Virus record (IMG/VR): IMGVR_UViG_3300020034_000033 | Location: 1-44,591 of that record | DNA: 44,591 nucleotides | Direction: 5' to 3' (one strand) | Source: a virus | In this document: in pieces, positions 22,465-31,263 of the stretch | How positions within the stretch are numbered: the stretch's first letter is position 1 | Layout of the letters: each line of letters opens with the position of its first letter | Translations under genes and position numbers: made by a program | Notes under the pieces: generated by a model | Told to the model about the DNA's origin: nothing | The model's database searches: none | What the model saw: the letters and a program-made list of their open reading frames with translations, nothing else

Positions 22465-22655
22465 AACAGTTCCTATGGATGGTCGCCGGTGCGTTGGTTG
22501 CTGCCGCGGTGGGCTCCGCGGTTGGGCAGAACCAGACGACGCCGAATGTGATCCCTGGCTGCATCTACAACTCGGTGCCGCCGACGCTCGCCGATCGCCA
22601 GCAGGCTGTGCTGCAGTGTGACGCCAACGGCAACCTGCGGGTGACGGGATCGTGA
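22461..22655 (+). CDS. Exported small protein (64 aa)
   Basis: Sec-type signal peptide (MKQFLWMVAGALVAAAVGSA, likely cut near AVG/QN), then a ~40-residue mature part with YNSVPPTLADRQQAVLQCD. The same motif occurs near the N-terminus of the next protein (YNLVRPTLATRQQAVFQ) and is typical of phage tail/structural proteins. Starts inside the previous stop (ATGA). Confidence 0.7.
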   Translation: MKQFLWMVAGALVAAAVGSAVGQNQTTPNVIPGCIYNSVPPTLADRQQAVLQCDANGNLRVTGS

Positions 22656-24325
22656 AAAAATTACTGCTGGCGTTCTGCCTGATCGCAGGTGCTGCGGTAG
22701 CGCAGACGCCTGCGGAAATTTGGGGTGGGCTCTACAATCTCGTGCGGCCGACGCTGGCCACTCGTCAGCAAGCCGTGTTCCAGATGTCGAGCACGGCGTC
22801 GCTGCGCCTAGCGGTGGCGGCGTTCGACCCCGCCGCGCAGACCCTGATCAACGCGATGGTGCCGACGCCCCAGCTCGGGCGCCAGCTCCTGATCAATCGC
22901 ACGATCGTGGCGCTCAAAGCCGGCGGCGTGTGGCCATTGCTTGACGCGCTCTATCTGACTGCCGCGGCCAGCGAGCAAGCCGCGCGGCTTAATTGGGTAA
23001 ACCCTGCGACGTTCACGCTCACTGCTAGCGGATCGGTGGCGTTTCAGGTTGATCGCGGGTTCACTGGTAATGGTGTGAACAGCTACAACAATACGCAATT
23101 CACTCCCACAACGGCGCCGTCGCCTAAGTACGTGCAGGATAGCGCGCACCTGTCGGTGTGGTCTAACACTCCCGGGCCTCTTAACCCCGTTGACATGGGC
23201 AACTCGCAAGCGTTTTTGCAGACGCAACTGGTGGCGGGGAATATCTTTCGCGCACAGATAAATGCGGGGGTGTCGCCGTCAAATTTTACGACACCTAACA
23301 CCGCGGGGCATTTCATAGGCCAGCGCGTGGATAGCGTAACCACTACTGGTTACTTCAACGGTACTTTTCTCGGGTCTGGTGCGGGGCCGAGCCAAGCGCT
23401 CACTGCTACGGCTATTGCTCTTGGGGGGCGCCCCTTCGGTACGCAATCATTCAGCACGCGCCAAATTGCAGCGGGGTCTATCGGTGCGTCGCTCACAGCG
23501 GCGCAGGCGAGTGCGTTCTACAACGCGCTTGCCGGCTACATGGCCGGCGTGCAGATGGGCTACGACCCGGATGCGAAGGCGATCATTGCAGCGATGGTGC
23601 CGACGCCTTCGGTGGGCCGACAAGCCCTGATCAACAGCACGGTGGTGCAGCTCAAAGCTGCGGGCATTTGGGACCAGCTTGATCTGCTGTATTTCTTTGC
23701 CGCGGCCAACCAGCAGAATGCGCTGCTTAATTGGAAGAACCCGGCAACTTTTACGGCGACGGCAGTGAACTCGCCAGCGTTTGCTGTCGATCGTGGGTTC
23801 ACGGGCAACGGGGTAGATGCGCGCGTAGACAGCAATTACACGCCTTCAACTAACGGCGTTCAGTACACGCAGGACAATGCGTCGCTGTGGGGATATTCGC
23901 TTACAGCAGCCACAGGGCAGGTGCATGACATGGGGCGCATTACTGTCCCTGGTATGGCAATTATCTTGCGGGCATCGTCGGGAAACACTGCTGCTTTTGC
24001 AAATGACGGTACGCAAATTTCGACTAATCCAACTCCTGACGGGACGGGTCTTTGGGGCATTCAACGCAGGGGCGCGACAGATAAAAGATACTGGCGCAAC
24101 GCCGCGCAGATCGGCGCAACACTGACGACAGCTTCGACAGGACTACCTGCGGGCACGCTTTGGTTTTGTGGGGCGTCCGCGTCGGGTGCGCCTACGTTTT
24201 CCACTAGACAGTTTGCATTCGGCGCTGCGGGGGCATCATTGGTTGGTAGGGAAGCTGCGTTTTACAATATTGTCCGCAGTTATTTGCTTGCGGTTGGTGC
24301 AGCATCAGTGGGGGATACACCGTGA
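22652..24325 (+). CDS. Tail-fibre-like protein with signal peptide and tandem duplication (557 aa)
   Basis: GTG start overlapping the previous stop. Signal peptide MKKLLLAFCLIAGAAVA then QTPAE. After a PTLA-RQQAV motif come two homologous ~240-residue units: the first around FDPAAQTLINAMVPTPQLGR ... LNWVNPATFTL ... VDRGFTGNGV, the second around YDPDAKAIIAAMVPTPSVGR ... LNWKNPATFTA ... VDRGFTGNGV. Similar modules occur in prophage tail/fibre proteins. Probably receptor- or surface-related. The signal peptide is unexpected for a virion part. Confidence 0.75.
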   Translation: MKKLLLAFCLIAGAAVAQTPAEIWGGLYNLVRPTLATRQQAVFQMSSTASLRLAVAAFDPAAQTLINAMVPTPQLGRQLLINRTIVALKAGGVWPLLDALYLTAAASEQAARLNWVNPATFTLTASGSVAFQVDRGFTGNGVNSYNNTQFTPTTAPSPKYVQDSAHLSVWSNTPGPLNPVDMGNSQAFLQTQLVAGNIFRAQINAGVSPSNFTTPNTAGHFIGQRVDSVTTTGYFNGTFLGSGAGPSQALTATAIALGGRPFGTQSFSTRQIAAGSIGASLTAAQASAFYNALAGYMAGVQMGYDPDAKAIIAAMVPTPSVGRQALINSTVVQLKAAGIWDQLDLLYFFAAANQQNALLNWKNPATFTATAVNSPAFAVDRGFTGNGVDARVDSNYTPSTNGVQYTQDNASLWGYSLTAATGQVHDMGRITVPGMAIILRASSGNTAAFANDGTQISTNPTPDGTGLWGIQRRGATDKRYWRNAAQIGATLTTASTGLPAGTLWFCGASASGAPTFSTRQFAFGAAGASLVGREAAFYNIVRSYLLAVGAASVGDTP

Positions 24326-26664
24326 AGCGACTTCTACTCGCCGCTGTCCTGGCGCTCGCGCCGTTTGAAGTCGCCCACGGGCAGAATACGTTCTTTGCTG
24401 CCAGCCCTGGCGACATAATCTATCGCGGACCTTCCGGGTGGGCTCCCGTGCCGGGTGCGCAGGCGGGCGCGATCTTGCAATCGCAAGGCCCGACTGTTGC
24501 ACCTGCATGGACGTTCGACCTGTCGTCGGTGTCGCAGCTCAAGCTGCCGTTCATGACCACGAACACCGTGCTCGGCAACGTCACCGGTGGCACGGCCAAC
24601 CCGACGCCGATCACGCAGACGCAGTTCCTCGATACGCTTGGGTACGACATCGTGCGGCCGCCGGTGATTGGCGGCATCCCCATGAAGGCGACGTTCGGCG
24701 TCAACGGCTCGTGGCAGGTGCTGCAACCCGGACCGGCGGGATGGGTGCTGCAGTCGAATGGTCCCGGTGCTGATCTTACCTGGGCGTTCAATTCAACCAC
24801 CGCGACGCCGGGTGGCGCGGGCCTGTGCTTGGTTAGCACCGGGCCGACGACGCCGCCGGTCTATGCCATTTGCCCGATCACGTCGGCGAACCTGACAGCA
24901 ACCGCGCCGCTCGCGTTGAGCTACGGCACGCCGACGAACCTCGCGTTGACGGGTATTGTTGATGTGCCGCACGGTGGCACGGGCAACAGCTCGCTTACGA
25001 GCAACGGCGTGCTAATCGGTGCTGGCGTCGGTGCAATCACGACCAAGACCGGCACCAACGGACAGGTGCTGATGTCGGTCGCTGGCGTGCCGACGTTCAC
25101 GTCGACGCCGTCGATCGCTACGTCACTGACTGTGCCGTCGATCACCACGGCGGCGATCAGCACAGCGACGATGACCGCGACCAGCACGGTAGCTACTGGA
25201 CCGCTGACTGTGACCGGCGCTGGTTCTGTCTCGGGCACGTTCGCCTCGGGACAACAGACGATCACGGGCGCGCAGTTCACTACCGGCAACGTCAATTCGA
25301 ATGGGATCATGACGGCGTCGACCTCGATAGTCGCGCCGATCATTTACGGTGGCAGCGCGGTGGGCTCGACGCTCGCGCTCCGTCCGACCTCGGGCGCGGG
25401 CTCGGGTGGTGCGCGCGTGAACGTGCAGGCTGGCACGAATGGTGCGCTGCAGCTCGCCGAGTTCTCGGGCATCACTGCCTCGTCCTCGCTGGCGCTCGGC
25501 GCTTCGGGCTCCGTGGCGGGGCAGCTCTTGCTCAATGGCAACACGTCGGGCGCTGTGACTATCCGGCCTACGCCTGCCGCGGGCAATTGGCAGTTCGTTT
25601 TGCCAACTACGCCGGGCCTGAACAACCAAGTGCTCACGTCTTCGGGCGGCGGCACGATGACGTGGTCGACGCCGGCCGGCGGTGCTGCGCTTGTGTCGCT
25701 GAACCCCAACTTCATCAACGGGGCTCTTGTCACTTCTGCGTCGGCTGGTGCGCTCACGATTGCCGTTAAGACCAATGCAAGCGGCGGTGCGTCGGACCCT
25801 TCGGCGGGTGACCCCGTCACCGTAGTGTTTAACAACACAACCGCGCTCGGCAGCGGCGTGCAGACGATGTCGCTTACGGCGGCGACATCGATCGTGATCC
25901 CTTCAACTGCAACGATGGGCTTTACCGCTGCCACGGCCGCGCGCTTGTGGATAGTTGGTTTCCGTGACAGTTCCGGGCCGACGTTCCGATTGGGCGTGTG
26001 GAACGGGTTCGACACGATTAATATTTTTCCGCTGATCGAAGGGCTTGGCACGTCCACCACGATCAGCGCGACAGCGGACAACGCGGGGATTATCTACTCG
26101 AACACCGGCGTGACGAACATGCCGATGACCATTCTTGGCTACATCGAGTGGAATTCTTCGGGCGTTGCTGTGCCGGGGACGTGGACGACTACGAACCTGT
26201 TTAAGACACAGCTCCTGACCCCCGGGACTAAGTTGCCCGGTGATGTGGTGCGGTCCTATTATTTTCTTGACACGACTGCGTCGGCGACTAACACCCTGAC
26301 TTACGCGGCAACAAACACCACACAAGCTGTGATCTTGTCGAGCGCCGCGAATGTTGTGCGCCTGCAGGCAAATGGAACGCTGACGACTATTAGCACAGAT
26401 CAAGCTGCGCAGGCGACGCTGTTCCGTAATGGTACGCAGATTGGTAGCGCAGTGGGGCTGATGTCGGCTTTGCAGGTGGCGGGCTCGCCGACGCTCACTC
26501 AGGTAGACATGCCGGCGTCTATGTTTGCGCAGGATTTCCCGAACACGATTGCTTCAACTACGTATTTTGTGGCAATCTTGAGCACTAATGCGGGCTTTAA
26601 TGCTACGTGGAACGTAGCACCGGTGTCGAACGCCATAATTACAATTCAGGAAATCATGCGATGA
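24322..26664 (+). CDS. Large fibre-like protein with signal peptide (780 aa)
   Basis: GTG start overlapping the preceding stop. Signal peptide MKRLLLAAVLALAPFEVAHG then QNTFF. The mature chain is Ser/Thr/Gly/Ala-rich and beta-repetitive, with typical fibre modules (VPHGGTGNSSLTSNGVLIGA; TNGQVLMSVAGVPTFT). The C-terminal ~250 residues look like a distinct globular head (IVGFRDSSGPTFRLGVWNGF...). Likely the main host-binding fibre or adhesin. Confidence 0.78.
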   Translation: MKRLLLAAVLALAPFEVAHGQNTFFAASPGDIIYRGPSGWAPVPGAQAGAILQSQGPTVAPAWTFDLSSVSQLKLPFMTTNTVLGNVTGGTANPTPITQTQFLDTLGYDIVRPPVIGGIPMKATFGVNGSWQVLQPGPAGWVLQSNGPGADLTWAFNSTTATPGGAGLCLVSTGPTTPPVYAICPITSANLTATAPLALSYGTPTNLALTGIVDVPHGGTGNSSLTSNGVLIGAGVGAITTKTGTNGQVLMSVAGVPTFTSTPSIATSLTVPSITTAAISTATMTATSTVATGPLTVTGAGSVSGTFASGQQTITGAQFTTGNVNSNGIMTASTSIVAPIIYGGSAVGSTLALRPTSGAGSGGARVNVQAGTNGALQLAEFSGITASSSLALGASGSVAGQLLLNGNTSGAVTIRPTPAAGNWQFVLPTTPGLNNQVLTSSGGGTMTWSTPAGGAALVSLNPNFINGALVTSASAGALTIAVKTNASGGASDPSAGDPVTVVFNNTTALGSGVQTMSLTAATSIVIPSTATMGFTAATAARLWIVGFRDSSGPTFRLGVWNGFDTINIFPLIEGLGTSTTISATADNAGIIYSNTGVTNMPMTILGYIEWNSSGVAVPGTWTTTNLFKTQLLTPGTKLPGDVVRSYYFLDTTASATNTLTYAATNTTQAVILSSAANVVRLQANGTLTTISTDQAAQATLFRNGTQIGSAVGLMSALQVAGSPTLTQVDMPASMFAQDFPNTIASTTYFVAILSTNAGFNATWNVAPVSNAIITIQEIMR

Positions 26665-27011
26665 CGCTGACCCCGCAACAAGTTGCAGGTGCGTTCCGTT
26701 GGATTATAAACTTCGGTGGTGCGGCATTGTTGGGCTACTTTGCTGCGCGCTTGCGTTTGACGGACGATCAGGTGAAACAGCTTACCGACCTGTTGACCCG
26801 CCCGGACTTCTGGATTTCGGCGTTTGGGGCAGTGTCGTCGGTGGCGGCGTTGATCAAGGGTCTATTCAGTCACAACAAGACGAATACAATAGCCGCCGCA
26901 GCTTCTCAGCCCGAAGTGAGAGCTGTCGTGACGACGGAGGCAGTCGCTACGAGTGGCGCCCTCGCCGAAAATCCAAAGGTCATTTCACCCGTAAACGCTC
27001 CCGACGCATAA
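26661..27011 (+). CDS. Holin-like membrane protein (116 aa)
   Basis: Two hydrophobic segments, RWIINFGGAALLGYFAARL (13-31) and FWISAFGAVSSVAALIKGLF (51-70), separated by a charged linker and followed by a polar tail. This is the layout of small phage holins that permeabilise the inner membrane. Directly before the lysozyme gene, which supports a lysis role. ATG 26661 overlaps the fibre stop (ATGA). Confidence 0.78.
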   Translation: MTLTPQQVAGAFRWIINFGGAALLGYFAARLRLTDDQVKQLTDLLTRPDFWISAFGAVSSVAALIKGLFSHNKTNTIAAAASQPEVRAVVTTEAVATSGALAENPKVISPVNAPDA

Positions 27012-27025
27012 TCGGATGTGCTCCC

Positions 27026-28033
27026 ATGGCAGCTCCTAGCTATCGTTCAATCTGGCCGACCTACTCGCAAGAACTCGACAATATTAAATTCACGCGCCCC
27101 GCGTCCGCGGCCGCTGCAGCAAAGAAGCTGCTGGCGAACAAGGACAAGTATCAGGCGGTCGAAGCCAAGACCGGCGTGCCTTGGTGGTGGATCGCCTGCA
27201 CGCATAACCGCGAGAGCGATGCAGACTTCTCGACGCAGCTCGCGCAGGGTGACCCGCTCAATCGCGTGAGCGTCAACGTCCCGAAGGGTCAAGGCCCTTA
27301 CTACGGCGACGACGCTTGGGAGCGCGCGGCGATCGTCGCGCTTGAAGATCACAAGCTGAACAAGGTTGTCGACTGGCGGCTTGAGAAGGCGCTGTATTGG
27401 TGGGAGAGCTTCAACGGTTGGGGCTACTATAACCACGGGCGCCCTTCGGCCTACGTGTGGGCAGGCACCAGCACCTACGATCCGCCGGCCGGACCCGGCG
27501 GCAAATATGTTTCCGATGGCGTGTGGAGCGGCTCGGCTGTGGATCAACAGCTCGGCTGCGTCGCGGTGCTTGCAGCGCTGATGGACCTAGACCATAGCAT
27601 TGTCATTGAGCGCGAGACGCCCGAAGGCGTGGCTGACGAGCCGAAAGAGCCGACGCCCGTGCAGCCCGCGCCCGTAGTCCCAACGCCGGTCAATGTGCCG
27701 GCGCAACCCCAGGAGCCTCCCGTGTCTACTCAACCAACCCCGACGCCTGTGCCGGCGCCAGTCTCGCCCGGCTTCCAGATCGACGTGCAGAAGATCAATG
27801 GTTTCATCGACATCGGCTCGAATGTTCTGAATATGATTTCGGCATTCGTCCCGCAGGCTCGGCTCGCACAGCCGTTCGTGCCCATCGCAAAAGAACTTGT
27901 GGAGTTCGTCGGCGAGATTAGCCAGGGCAAGGTCACTGCGGCTAACGCCTTCACCGTGATCGCAGGCCACCTGCACGACATTGGCGACCAGCTCGCTGCA
28001 GCCGGCGCAGCGCTTAAGGCACAGAAGGCTTGA
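27026..28033 (+). CDS. Endolysin (COG5526-like lysozyme family) with C-terminal helical domain
   Basis: A 335-aa protein. The N-terminal ~190 residues resemble the phage lysozyme family: TGVPWWWIACTHNRESDADF with E63 as probable catalytic acid, then GYYNHGRPSAYVWAG. A Pro/Thr/Val linker (~203-245) leads to an amphipathic helical C-terminal domain (VQKINGFIDIGSNVLNMISA...). No signal peptide, so release is through the holin. ATG 27026 has a weak ribosome binding site, 14 bp after the holin stop. Confidence 0.82.
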   Translation: MAAPSYRSIWPTYSQELDNIKFTRPASAAAAAKKLLANKDKYQAVEAKTGVPWWWIACTHNRESDADFSTQLAQGDPLNRVSVNVPKGQGPYYGDDAWERAAIVALEDHKLNKVVDWRLEKALYWWESFNGWGYYNHGRPSAYVWAGTSTYDPPAGPGGKYVSDGVWSGSAVDQQLGCVAVLAALMDLDHSIVIERETPEGVADEPKEPTPVQPAPVVPTPVNVPAQPQEPPVSTQPTPTPVPAPVSPGFQIDVQKINGFIDIGSNVLNMISAFVPQARLAQPFVPIAKELVEFVGEISQGKVTAANAFTVIAGHLHDIGDQLAAAGAALKAQKA

Positions 28034-28233
28034 AGAGGGCACCACGACCTGTCGGTCGCGGAGCTTGATAAGGCGACGTTCGACAGTCCGTTCTATCGGA
28101 ACCGTGGCTAATTGACATTGGCCACGGCTCCCGCTTAAAGTGCGCTCTCGACTGGTGACCGTAAGTCACTGACCCGATTGACGCCCGGAAGGCGTTTTCG
28201 TTTTGCAGACGTAATCTGCTGGAGAGAGTGATC
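28034..28233 (+). other. Non-coding spacer between lysis and capsid genes
   Basis: 200 bp without a normal gene. Holds the hairpin CCGTGGC/GCCACGG (28102-28108 with 28121-28127) and the terminator listed separately. In the lysozyme frame after its stop is a short open stretch (LSVAELDKATFDSPFYRNRG) that looks protein-like but has no start codon. Confidence 0.6.
28181..28203 (+). terminator. Rho-independent terminator after the lysis cassette
   Basis: ACGCC-CGGAA-GGCGT stem-loop followed by TTTCGTTTT, between endolysin and scaffold genes. Confidence 0.7.
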
Positions 28234-29052
28234 ATGCCGAAGGAAATCGCAGATGAGCAGGAAGAACTCCGTCGACGTCAGGCCGCGAACGACTCCGGGC
28301 AAAGTGACGATGCCGGCGGGGAGGAAGACGAAGGGGGGCACGACGACGATGAAGGCACTCCCGCCGAGCAGCTTGGCGGGGAAGAAGGGGATGGGGAACA
28401 AGGCGAGCTAGGTGGCGATGACGGCGACGGCGCCGATGACGGCGACGGCGAACGTGAGCGACGACAGCCAACGCGACGAGAGAACCGGGTAGCCCGGCTT
28501 GCGGAAGAGAGGGCTACCGAGCGCGCCCGAGCAAACTTGCTCGAACAGGAAGTTCAGAGGCTGCGATCCGCCGAGCTACAGCGCGGGCAGCAGATGACGC
28601 AGGAGCAAGAGGAAGCCCGGTTGGCTCTCATGTCTCCCGAAGAGAGAATGGATTATCGGCTCCAAAAGTCGGAGCGGCTCGCGCAACAGAGGGAGGCCAA
28701 CCTACGGCGGGAAATTGCGATCGGGCAGGATGCAGCTTCGTTCAACGCGAAAGCGCAGGTTCACCCGGTCTACAAGAAGATGCAGGCAGTAGTTGAAGCT
28801 GAATTTCAAAAGCTGCTTGCTGCAGGAACCCCCGCTGATAGGGAGACGATCATGAAGTACAAGCTTGGCGAGCGAATGCTGGCGGATGCCGAGAAGCGCG
28901 GTGGCAAGGATCAACGCCGCGGGCAGGAGCGTGTCGAGCGTGAACGGACGGGTCCGACCAATGGTCGGGGTGCCGTACAGCCGCAACGCGGTGTGCGAAA
29001 CAAAGACGAAAGCGCAGCGCGTAGGGCTCGGTTGGAGAAGATGACTTTCTGA
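28234..29052 (+). CDS. Scaffolding-like protein (272 aa)
   Basis: Immediately before the major capsid gene. Very acidic Asp/Glu/Gly-rich N-terminal ~75 residues, a coiled-coil middle (RLAEERATERARANLLEQEV) and a basic C-terminus (RRARLEKMTF). Charge polarity, helical content and position fit a scaffold that guides procapsid assembly. ATG 28234 is preferred over GTG 28228 because of GGAGAG spacing. Confidence 0.8.
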   Translation: MPKEIADEQEELRRRQAANDSGQSDDAGGEEDEGGHDDDEGTPAEQLGGEEGDGEQGELGGDDGDGADDGDGERERRQPTRRENRVARLAEERATERARANLLEQEVQRLRSAELQRGQQMTQEQEEARLALMSPEERMDYRLQKSERLAQQREANLRREIAIGQDAASFNAKAQVHPVYKKMQAVVEAEFQKLLAAGTPADRETIMKYKLGERMLADAEKRGGKDQRRGQERVERERTGPTNGRGAVQPQRGVRNKDESAARRARLEKMTF

Positions 29053-29090
29053 TTGGGCAGTAGCCCGATCTATCATAGGAGAGGGCTACC

Positions 29091-30440
29091 ATGGCGACTA
29101 ATCAGGCGTCGGGCTTTACCGCCGACATCGTACAATACATCGCGGAAGAGACGCTACCACTCGCCCGGCGACAGCTTGTTGTCTATCGCTTCGGCGACCC
29201 GCTCCGTCTCCCCAAGGGCCGCGGCACCACCTATACCGCGACCCGCTACCTGCGCGTCCCCCTGCCGTTCGCGCCCCTGTCGGAAGGCGTCCCGCCGATC
29301 GGCGAGACAATGTCGATCCAACAGGTGTCGGCCGTGGCACAGCAGTGGGGTGACAAAATCACCATCACTGACGTCGCCGAGCTGACGATCTATCATCCGC
29401 TGTTCGAGAAGGCGATCGAGCTGATCGGCCTGCAGATCGGCGAGACGCTCGAACGCAACACCTTCAACACCCTCAACGCGGGTACTCAAGTCAACTTCGT
29501 CAACTCCCGCGGCTCGCGCGCCAACCTGCAGGCGGGCGACGTGATCAACCCGTTCGAAGTCACTCGCGCCTACGCGCAGCTCTACACCATCGGAGCCCCG
29601 CGCTATAACGGCGATGAAATGACCGACATGAAGCTCGACGCCGACGCCGGTGGCGCCAAGGCTTCGAGCAACCCGCGGTCCATGCCTCACTACGTGAGCG
29701 TCATGCATCCGTTCCCGATGGCCGATTTCCGACAGAACAGCACGGTGCAGACCGCGTGGTCCTACTCGGACATCAACCGCCTCTATAACTTTGAGGCGGG
29801 CGAGTGGAACGGCATTCGCTTCGTTGAGAGCAACATGGTCCCGAGCTGGACTGGTGTTGCTGCGCAGCAAGGCACTCCGGGTTCGGCCGGCGCGCTCGGC
29901 ACGAACACCATGTACGTGCAGGTGACGGGCTCGGACACGCAGAACCAGTTCGAGAGCCAAGTGCTGCAGATCAGCAACGCGATCAGCGTGGTTGGCCCGA
30001 ACGGCTCCATCCAAGTGACCGTGCCCTCGACGGCCGGTTACACGTGGAACGTCTACATCTCGACCAGCCCGACCATGGTTGGCAGCTCGCTTGGGCTGTC
30101 GGTCTCGGGTCCGACCACCGGCCCCCTGCAGGGTCAAGCCGTGCAAATCCCCGGCGGCGCGACTGTCGTCATCACCGGGCTCGGCACCGCGCAGCAGCCG
30201 CCGGCAGCTCCCACGACCGGGATCACCGTCTACCCGACGTACATCTTCGGCCGCGGCGCCTACGGGCAGGTCATGCTCTCGGATGCCGAATTCACCTACC
30301 TGACGGACGCGGACAAGTCTGATCCGCTCAACCAGCTCCGGATCGTCGGTTGGAAGTGCTTCTACGGCACCCTGATCGAGAACAACCAGTTCTTTATGCG
30401 CGTGGAAAGCACCAGCGCGTTCAGCTCGACCTTCGGCTAA
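29091..30440 (+). CDS. Major capsid protein, N4-gp56 family
   Basis: A 449-aa HK97-fold capsid subunit. Matches N4-gp56-type sequences: YIAEETLPLARRQLVVYRFG, GRGTTYTATRYLRV, EGVPPIGETMSIQQVSAVA, QWGDKITITDVAELTIYHPL and GDVINPFEVTRAYAQL. Strong ribosome binding site (AGGAGAGGGCTACC). An internal region at ~255-365 (EFQSQ... beta-rich, Ser/Thr/Gly) may be an inserted Ig-like decoration domain. A strong hairpin follows the gene. Confidence 0.92.
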   Translation: MATNQASGFTADIVQYIAEETLPLARRQLVVYRFGDPLRLPKGRGTTYTATRYLRVPLPFAPLSEGVPPIGETMSIQQVSAVAQQWGDKITITDVAELTIYHPLFEKAIELIGLQIGETLERNTFNTLNAGTQVNFVNSRGSRANLQAGDVINPFEVTRAYAQLYTIGAPRYNGDEMTDMKLDADAGGAKASSNPRSMPHYVSVMHPFPMADFRQNSTVQTAWSYSDINRLYNFEAGEWNGIRFVESNMVPSWTGVAAQQGTPGSAGALGTNTMYVQVTGSDTQNQFESQVLQISNAISVVGPNGSIQVTVPSTAGYTWNVYISTSPTMVGSSLGLSVSGPTTGPLQGQAVQIPGGATVVITGLGTAQQPPAAPTTGITVYPTYIFGRGAYGQVMLSDAEFTYLTDADKSDPLNQLRIVGWKCFYGTLIENNQFFMRVESTSAFSSTFG

Positions 30441-30459
30441 TCCGTCTGACGACGCCTTC

Positions 30460-30482
30460 CCCCGGGGATAAGCCCCGGGGGC
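30460..30482 (+). terminator. Strong intercistronic hairpin after the capsid gene
   Basis: CCCCCGGGG-ATAAG-CCCCGGGGG, perfect 9-bp GC stem without a T-run. Probably transcript-end stabilisation or partial termination to set capsid mRNA levels. Confidence 0.65.
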
Positions 30483-30498
30483 CATTTGGGAGGCAACG

Positions 30499-30792
30499 AT
30501 GGCGCTTATTACGCTCGGCACGAACGCAACCACGACCCTTAACGCGCTTGTCTGGAACCCGGCATCGGCCGCGGCAGACGTGGCGCAGATCAACAACAAC
30601 ATCAAAATGCAGAACGCCGTTGGGAAGCTTATTCCCGGTGCGTTCGCAAAGAACGGCCGCCTACAGCTCCCCGGGCGCCGTGGGTTCATCCTCTTGCTGC
30701 CCGGCGATTATGTCGCCTATGATGGCGCAGGATGGCCCATCGTGGTTTCCGCCTATTCGATCGCCAATGGTGGCGGTTGGACCCATACGTAA
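30499..30792 (+). CDS. Small head protein (97 aa)
   Basis: Ribosome binding site GGGAGGCAACG. Beta-rich small protein (MALITLGTNATTTLNALVWN...; LPGRRGFILLLPGDYVAYDG) directly after the capsid gene; a head decoration or completion role is inferred from position. Confidence 0.7.
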   Translation: MALITLGTNATTTLNALVWNPASAAADVAQINNNIKMQNAVGKLIPGAFAKNGRLQLPGRRGFILLLPGDYVAYDGAGWPIVVSAYSIANGGGWTHT

Positions 30793-30800
30793 GGTGTCCC

Positions 30801-31262
30801 ATGGCAGACAAGAAAGCCCCGCCGGCTAAAGGGCCTGCGAAGTACGACCCGAAGCTTGACTATGAGCTGTTGCTGACCGCTGATGAGCGCGCGGCGATCG
30901 AGCTTGAAGTCGAAGCTGAAGAGAACGAAAAGCTCAAAGAGCTTGCTCGGGTGCAGTACAAGGCGGCGTTTGCTGCCAAGAAGGCTCGCGCGCTGGGGCT
31001 TCTCGAACCGCAGGTCACCATCACGATCGACCTTGCCGAGTTCGCCAACGACGTCCGGCTCGACGGCGTGATCTACCAGCAGGGGATGACATACACATTC
31101 CCGGCGTCGACCGCGCAGTACGTGTTGCACATGATGCAGAACACGTTCAAGCATGAACGCGAAATCAACGGCAAATCCGAGCATGACCGTCGCCGTCCTC
31201 GGAACATGACGCTCAACGCGCATGACGTTGCAACCCCAGCGACAGACTTAAACGCGAGGTAA
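30801..31262 (+). CDS. Hypothetical virion/assembly protein (153 aa)
   Basis: Starts at ATG 30801 behind AAGGTGTCCC. Charged helical N-terminal part (ELEVEAEENEKLKELARVQY), then a beta segment (QVTITIDLAEFANDVRLDGV). Lies in the head-neck gene block. Family unknown. Confidence 0.7.
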   Translation: MADKKAPPAKGPAKYDPKLDYELLLTADERAAIELEVEAEENEKLKELARVQYKAAFAAKKARALGLLEPQVTITIDLAEFANDVRLDGVIYQQGMTYTFPASTAQYVLHMMQNTFKHEREINGKSEHDRRRPRNMTLNAHDVATPATDLNAR

Positions 31263-31263
31263 G

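Noticed and set aside
22652-24325. Possible diversity-generating retroelement variable repeat
   Set aside because: The two repeat units differ widely at DNA level, no reverse transcriptase or A-to-N pattern is present.
25344-26081. 245-codon antisense frame over the fibre gene
   Set aside because: Low-complexity Pro/Val/Ala product mirroring Ser/Thr/Gly-rich fibre codons.
29154-30689. 511-codon antisense frame over the capsid gene
   Set aside because: Mirror of the capsid codons, Arg/Val/Gly-rich, spans two real genes on the opposite strand.
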